Shown here: one piece after another, positions 59,883 through 64,000 of the stretch
How positions within the stretch are numbered: position 1 is the stretch's first letter
How the letters are laid out: each line of letters begins with the position of its first letter
From: a halophilic archaeon SHRA6
Lineage (GTDB): Archaea > Halobacteriota > Halobacteria > Halobacteriales > Haloferacaceae
Direction: 5' to 3'
Length of the DNA: 64,000 nucleotides
Assembly: GCA_005239175.1 (NCBI GenBank)
Contig: SOPS01000001.1
Coordinates: 124,001 to 188,000, forward strand
Program-made: the position numbers and the translations under genes
Notes under the pieces: generated by a model
Told to the model about the DNA's origin: nothing
Database searches by the model: none
Seen by the model: the letters and a program-made list of their open reading frames with translations, nothing else

Positions 59883-61805
59883 CTATCTCACTCGCCGATC
59901 TTCGCCGTAGCGCTCTTTGTCGGCGATTCGGACGATCGTGTCTGTTTGCTCGTGTTCGACGAACAGCCGGCCCTCAACGTTGTGAAGCGTAAAGTTCCCG
60001 AGTGATGCGTTTTCTCCAGCGGCAGGGATCGCAGTTCGGATCGCTTCGTCGCTGTCGACGCGTTCTGCGGGAGTCACCGAATGGTCCTGCTCGTTCGTCT
60101 CGTTTGTCGCGTTCACCTCACTCGTCTCGTTTGTCGTGTTCTCCTCCCTCGTCTCGTTTGTCTCAGTTTCGTTGACGGCCGTCCTTGCGGGGGTCGCGAC
60201 GACGACAAACTCCTCAGCTTCTGTAACGATCGACAGCCGACTGCCGGCGACGATCGGCTCTGCAGTCACGGGTTCAGCGAGATAGGCGGTTCGGGTCGTA
60301 TTGTCGTGTGAAAGCGTAATGCGGTAGGTGGTCCCGCCGTTTGTCGCGACCCATCCATCGCGTGTCGCAACCACGGTTTCCTGCCAGCCGATACCGCCGA
60401 CGCGGACGGTCGATCGGCCCTCGAAGCCGAGCCGGCCGGCTGTTGTCGCAGTCGTCCAGACGTTTTTGTCGGTGTTCCTGACGATCACCCCCGAGGTGTT
60501 CACCTGGGTGGTCTCGCCAAACGCCTCTACGTCGACAATCCCGACGAGGCCATCTGGGACGTCCTCACCGTAGGTGACCTCGTAGCCGTCGATCTCGATC
60601 GGATCGCCGGGGAGTGCAGCGTCGTCCGCAGTGGTGAGACTGACCGGAATCGTCGGGCCGACAAGCAGCGCGATCGCGACCACAACGACGAGCGCCGCAG
60701 CCTGTCGGCCAGTTGCCGAGGTGATCGATTCGCGAATCGTGTTCGGAGCCGTAACCGCACGGGCGGGGAGCAGGGGTCGGTCGCGAGCAGTCGCTGCGGC
60801 CGCAATCACGGTCGCAAGCACGAACACGAGTGCCAGTCCGATCGCCCGATACAGCACGTACTCCTCGCCGCCGCGGTACCAGTATATCGCCCACAGCGAC
60901 TGGCTAATCCCGTACAGCAGCGCACCGATCCACAGCCGCGATGCCGCCGGGGGCGTGTCGCTTCGATACCACAGCAAGGCAAGCGCACATGCCACACCAA
61001 AGAACAGGCCGATCGCGTGTCCCTGAACGGCGATCCCGGCGAACCACGGCGTGTTGTAGCCGGGTTGGGCACTCGAAATCTGTACGGGATTTACGAATGC
61101 GTTGTAGAGACCGCCCAGGACACGGCGTGCCGAGAGGGCGACAACCGTCGCGATCGGATAGTACACGAGCGCGAAGCCGGCGAACGCGTACACGACGCCC
61201 GAAAAGCCGATCGAGGGACCGAGCGAAAAGATTCCGGTCAACATCCCAACGGCGATGACACCCGCTGGGAAGACGAGAAAGGCCCGCGCACGCGGGTCGG
61301 TCCACAGCCACGATCGCACATCACTGATGCTGGCCGACGGAGGACGGCTGAATGGACTGGCGGCCGCTGATCTCGTTGCCGCATAGTGGCCGAACGCGTA
61401 TTCCGCAAGCGGCGCGAGCGCGAGTGTCCCGATCATGTTGCCGCGGAGGTGTCCGTAGTTCGCGTGGGCAAATCCCGATAGCAACACCGCGATTGGGTCG
61501 AAGTAACTCCACGCCCGAAACGGGATGACAGTCGGCGCGTATCGGTCGTTGATCCCGCCCTGGATGAAGAGGTAGACGCCGATCACGATCGCCATCGACA
61601 CCAGCGTTCCCCACGGCACGCCGTAGAGAAACCGGGAACGAAGGGCCGCAATCGGCTCCAGTCCACCGTCGAGACGCGAAAGGACAAAGACCGAAACCGC
61701 GATCGTCGCGAGAAGTGCGATTCCGTGGATCGGCAGGGCACTGAGCACCGGCAATGCAGCGATGGCCGAGGAGCCGACAGCCGTGACAGAGCCAGCGATC
61801 GGCAT
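59883..61805 (-). CDS. large rhomboid-family membrane protein with sequon-rich external domain
   Basis: The 640-residue protein has an N-terminal multi-span region with rhomboid features: FAHANYGHLRGNMIGTLAL (TM2 His and Asn, near 112), GPSIGFSGVVYAFAGF (catalytic Ser, near 192) and GIAVQGHAIGLFFG (catalytic His, near 257), then more spans. The last part (about 390-640) is a beta-rich domain likely outside the cell. It contains a linker (about 547-580) with six N-x-T sequons (NET, NTT, NAT types) and others nearby (NTS, NTT, NAS, NFT). It is convergent with the METTL5-like gene. Confidence 0.8.
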   Translation of the reverse strand: MPIAGSVTAVGSSAIAALPVLSALPIHGIALLATIAVSVFVLSRLDGGLEPIAALRSRFLYGVPWGTLVSMAIVIGVYLFIQGGINDRYAPTVIPFRAWSYFDPIAVLLSGFAHANYGHLRGNMIGTLALAPLAEYAFGHYAATRSAAASPFSRPPSASISDVRSWLWTDPRARAFLVFPAGVIAVGMLTGIFSLGPSIGFSGVVYAFAGFALVYYPIATVVALSARRVLGGLYNAFVNPVQISSAQPGYNTPWFAGIAVQGHAIGLFFGVACALALLWYRSDTPPAASRLWIGALLYGISQSLWAIYWYRGGEEYVLYRAIGLALVFVLATVIAAAATARDRPLLPARAVTAPNTIRESITSATGRQAAALVVVVAIALLVGPTIPVSLTTADDAALPGDPIEIDGYEVTYGEDVPDGLVGIVDVEAFGETTQVNTSGVIVRNTDKNVWTTATTAGRLGFEGRSTVRVGGIGWQETVVATRDGWVATNGGTTYRITLSHDNTTRTAYLAEPVTAEPIVAGSRLSIVTEAEEFVVVATPARTAVNETETNETREENTTNETSEVNATNETNEQDHSVTPAERVDSDEAIRTAIPAAGENASLGNFTLHNVEGRLFVEHEQTDTIVRIADKERYGEDRRVR

Positions 61806-61937
61806 ATCTCATCCATCGACTGAGACGGTATCAATGCCTCGGTCCCATCGCACGTTCAATCGCGGGCGTTTTCGGCGTGAAGAAGCCGATCGTGAAGGCA
61901 CCACCGGCACCTCCAGACGCCGAACCGAGTCGAGCAA

Positions 61938-63401
61938 TCAGTAGCTCTTCGCGAAGTACGCCGTCTGAGTTGCGGGGTCGCCACAGATCGCACACGTGTC
62001 ATCCTCGTCGATCTCTTCATCATCCTCGAAGGGACACATGACAATCTCCGCTGAGATCGGCTCTTTGATGACCGCCTCGCAGGCTTCGTCGCCACACCAC
62101 GACGTCTTGACATAGCCGCCGTGTTGGCCGATCGTACCGAGAATTTCTTCGCGGGAATCTGCCTCGCGGACGTTTGCTTCGAGGTTCTCCTCGGCGGCTG
62201 CGTACAGTTTCGCGTACACTTCGTCGAGGTGATCGAACACGACCTCGTCGATTTCGTTTCGATCCTCAGTGGTCGACTCGCCGTCGGGACGGTGGACGAC
62301 GGTCACCTCGCGGTCGTCGACCTCGTGGGGACCGATTTCGAAGCGGACCGGGACGCCGTTGAGTTCGTGTTCGTTGAATTTGAAGCCAGGATTGCGGTCG
62401 TCACGATCGTCGAGTTCGACCCGGACATCCGCATCCTCGAGGTCTTCATACACCCCTTCGGCATAGTCGAGCACTTCGTCTTTCGTGTCCTCTTGATAGA
62501 TCGGGACGATCACAACCTGCTCGGGAGCGATCGTCGGTGGGAGGACAAGCCCCTGGTCGTCCGAGTGAGTCATGATGAGCGCGCCGAGCGATCGCCACGA
62601 CAGCCCCCACGAGGTCGTGTGTGCGGGTCGCTCTTCTTCATCTTCGTCGGAGTAGGTGATGTCGAACGCCTCTGCAAAGGAGGTCCCGAGGTGGTGGCTC
62701 GTCGCGGCCTGAACAGACTTGCCGTCGGGCATCAACGCCTCAACGGTCGTCGTCGTGTGCGCGCCGGGGAACTTGTCGTGTTCGGGTTTACGACCGCGGA
62801 GCACTGGGATCGCGAGCAGATCCTCGTAGATCGACTCGTACTGATCAAGCCGCAGTATCATTTCGTCCCACGCCTCCTCGTGGGTTGCGTGGGCGGTGTG
62901 GCCCTCCTGCCAGAGGAACTCTTTGGTACGGAAGAACGGCTTCGTGTCGGTCGCTTCCCAGCGGACGACAGACACCCACTGATTGACCCGCAACGGGAGG
63001 TCACGATGGCTGCGGATCCACTGGGACATGTACGGAGCGATGATCGACTCGCTCGTCGGACGGACCGCAAGCGGTTCTTCGAGCTCGTTGTGTCCGCCTT
63101 TCGTGACCCACGCGACCTCTGGATCGAATCCCTCGACGACGTCCTTCTCGCGCTCGAGGTAGCTTTTCGGGATGAACATCGGGAAGTACGCGTTCTGGAC
63201 GCCGGTCGATTTGAACTTCCCGTCGAGTTCGGCTTTGATCGCCTCCCACAGCGCGTAGCCACGCGGTCGGGTGATAATGAAGCCGCTCATTCCCTCGGGG
63301 GCGTAGTTCGCGAGCCCGGCCTTCTGGACGACCTCGGCGTACCACTCGCCGGTCTGGTGCTCTTTGGACTTGGTTATCCCAAGCGCTTGATCGTCGGTCA
63401 T
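61938..63401 (-). CDS. proS: prolyl-tRNA synthetase, archaeal/eukaryotic type
   Basis: The 487-residue class II synthetase has VRPTSESIIAPYMSQWIRS (motif 2 region, near 112), FLWQEGHTAH (near 164), GTSFAEAFDITY (near 248) and a late SDDQGLVLPPTIAPEQVVIVPIY. The C-terminal zinc-binding extension (CGDEAC near 440, CPFED and CAICGD) and the terminal Tyr are typical of archaeal/eukaryotic ProRS. It charges tRNA-Pro. It is divergent from the DsbB-like gene. Confidence 0.95.
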   Translation of the reverse strand: MTDDQALGITKSKEHQTGEWYAEVVQKAGLANYAPEGMSGFIITRPRGYALWEAIKAELDGKFKSTGVQNAYFPMFIPKSYLEREKDVVEGFDPEVAWVTKGGHNELEEPLAVRPTSESIIAPYMSQWIRSHRDLPLRVNQWVSVVRWEATDTKPFFRTKEFLWQEGHTAHATHEEAWDEMILRLDQYESIYEDLLAIPVLRGRKPEHDKFPGAHTTTTVEALMPDGKSVQAATSHHLGTSFAEAFDITYSDEDEEERPAHTTSWGLSWRSLGALIMTHSDDQGLVLPPTIAPEQVVIVPIYQEDTKDEVLDYAEGVYEDLEDADVRVELDDRDDRNPGFKFNEHELNGVPVRFEIGPHEVDDREVTVVHRPDGESTTEDRNEIDEVVFDHLDEVYAKLYAAAEENLEANVREADSREEILGTIGQHGGYVKTSWCGDEACEAVIKEPISAEIVMCPFEDDEEIDEDDTCAICGDPATQTAYFAKSY

Positions 63402-63619
63402 TACTCCGAAGTTTCCGAGCGGACGCTTAAAAGGTGCGAAGCTGTGGGAGACGATGCCAGCGGCGTGAGCGCAGCGTCGCGATCGAATAAACAGGCATAC
63501 AAGATGGAGCGTGCGTATCTTGCACCAAAACTCGTTGGAAAACCGGCTGTTCGGATCAGTTAGTGCACAGGCTTTACGATACCGATCAGGATATACAGTC
63601 TCGTTCGTAGGTGAGTACT

Positions 63620-64000
63620 ATGGATACCTCTGCCGATCGCTCAATACTACTCGCGTGTACGATTGTCGGAGTTATTGCGACTGGAGGGAGCCTCTATTTC
63701 AGCGAAGTGTTGGGATTGATCCCGTGTGAACTCTGTTGGATACAGCGAATCGGGATGTATCCACTCGTTGTCATCCTGGGAGTTGCCACCTACGAGAACC
63801 GAATCGAAGTCTGGCGGACAGCCCTTCCGCTCTCAGTCGGTGGTGGGTTCGTCGCTGCGTACCATTCGTATATCCAGCGTGCAGCAACAGTACGTTGTTC
63901 ACTCGATGGAGGCTGTGGGAGTGTACAATACGAACTGTTCGGGCTTCTCTCGATACCCAATTTAGCATTAATCGCGTTCTCACTGATCTCGATCGGCCTC
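63620..64000 (+). CDS. DsbB-family disulfide-bond oxidoreductase (cut by the window edge)
   Basis: From ATG 63620 the frame runs open to the edge (127 codons). It has a first membrane span, the DsbB CxxC site IPCELCWIQRIGMYP (near 36-50), a second span, and the second Cys pair in RCSLDGGCGSVQYEL (near 93), followed by another span. DsbB passes electrons from the thiol oxidant to quinone. A TATA element ATATA (63591-63595) about 27 bases upstream supports a leaderless start. The C-terminal end is missing. Confidence 0.88.
   Translation, partial: MDTSADRSILLACTIVGVIATGGSLYFSEVLGLIPCELCWIQRIGMYPLVVILGVATYENRIEVWRTALPLSVGGGFVAAYHSYIQRAATVRCSLDGGCGSVQYELFGLLSIPNLALIAFSLISIGL

Noticed and set aside
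62121-63563. 480-codon frame on the plus strand across proS
   Set aside because: Antisense shadow of proS; no recognisable domain.

Overview
The window is chromosomal DNA of a halophilic archaeon (class Halobacteria); the genus cannot be named from the sequence. The proteins are very acidic, rich in Asp and Glu and poor in Lys. Many genes have a TATA-like box 24-30 bases before an ATG or GTG, so leaderless mRNAs look common. Marker genes are archaeal: TFB, Cdc48, Nop5/fibrillarin, archaeal-type ProRS, GHMP-type shikimate kinase, AlaX and AglJ. No intact insertion sequence, CRISPR array or rRNA was seen; there is one tRNA.

Layout. 1-1.3 kb: a truncated gene end, a ferritin-like protein and a DtxR-type metal regulator. 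1.35-2.6 kb: tRNA-Gln(TTG), three further partial copies of the tRNA 3' end each followed by a small inverted repeat, and an RHH/PIN toxin-antitoxin-like pair; this looks like an integration scar. 2.7-6.1 kb: acyl-CoA synthetase, thiolase and DUF35 protein. 6.2-11.7 kb: small proteins, a Tat lipoprotein, a salactin-like actin in an operon with an ArlD/E-domain protein, AlaX, an HD hydrolase and a sugar epimerase. 11.8-20.4 kb: MFS transporter, M48 protease, GIY-YIG-like protein, the large glutamate synthase gene with a paired inverted repeat over its promoter, and an exonuclease. 20.4-26.1 kb: a bactofilin-like polymer-forming protein, AglJ, an adenylate kinase-like protein with an altered P-loop, an AbrB/PIN pair, chorismate mutase and shikimate kinase. 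26.4-32.7 kb: conserved small haloarchaeal proteins, Cdc48, a rhomboid and an MBL-like protein.

32.9-41.5 kb is a branched-chain amino-acid cluster: leuA, then ilvB-ilvN-ilvC-(small acidic protein)-leuC-leuD-leuB, most joined by ATGA or TGATG overlaps. Between leuA and ilvB lies the most interesting signal: a TATA box, a leaderless 26-codon reading frame in which 11 residues are Ile, Leu or Val, a hairpin whose loop holds its stop codon, a possible alternative pairing, and about 200 bases of A/C-rich leader ending in a Shine-Dalgarno sequence before ilvB. This has the architecture of a leader-peptide attenuator, a type known from bacteria; the proposal that it operates here is inference.

41.6-64 kb: a LOV-PAS histidine kinase, beta-oxidation genes, menB-menA-menC, a single-cyclin-repeat TFB-like protein, CoaD, gamma-glutamylcysteine ligase, the fibrillarin/Nop5 pair, two divergent rhodaneses, full-length TFB, a METTL5-like methyltransferase with an overlapping minicistron, a large rhomboid with a sequon-rich linker, ProRS and a DsbB-like protein cut by the window edge. 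Across the window the palindrome CGATCG is conspicuously frequent, in coding and non-coding DNA.
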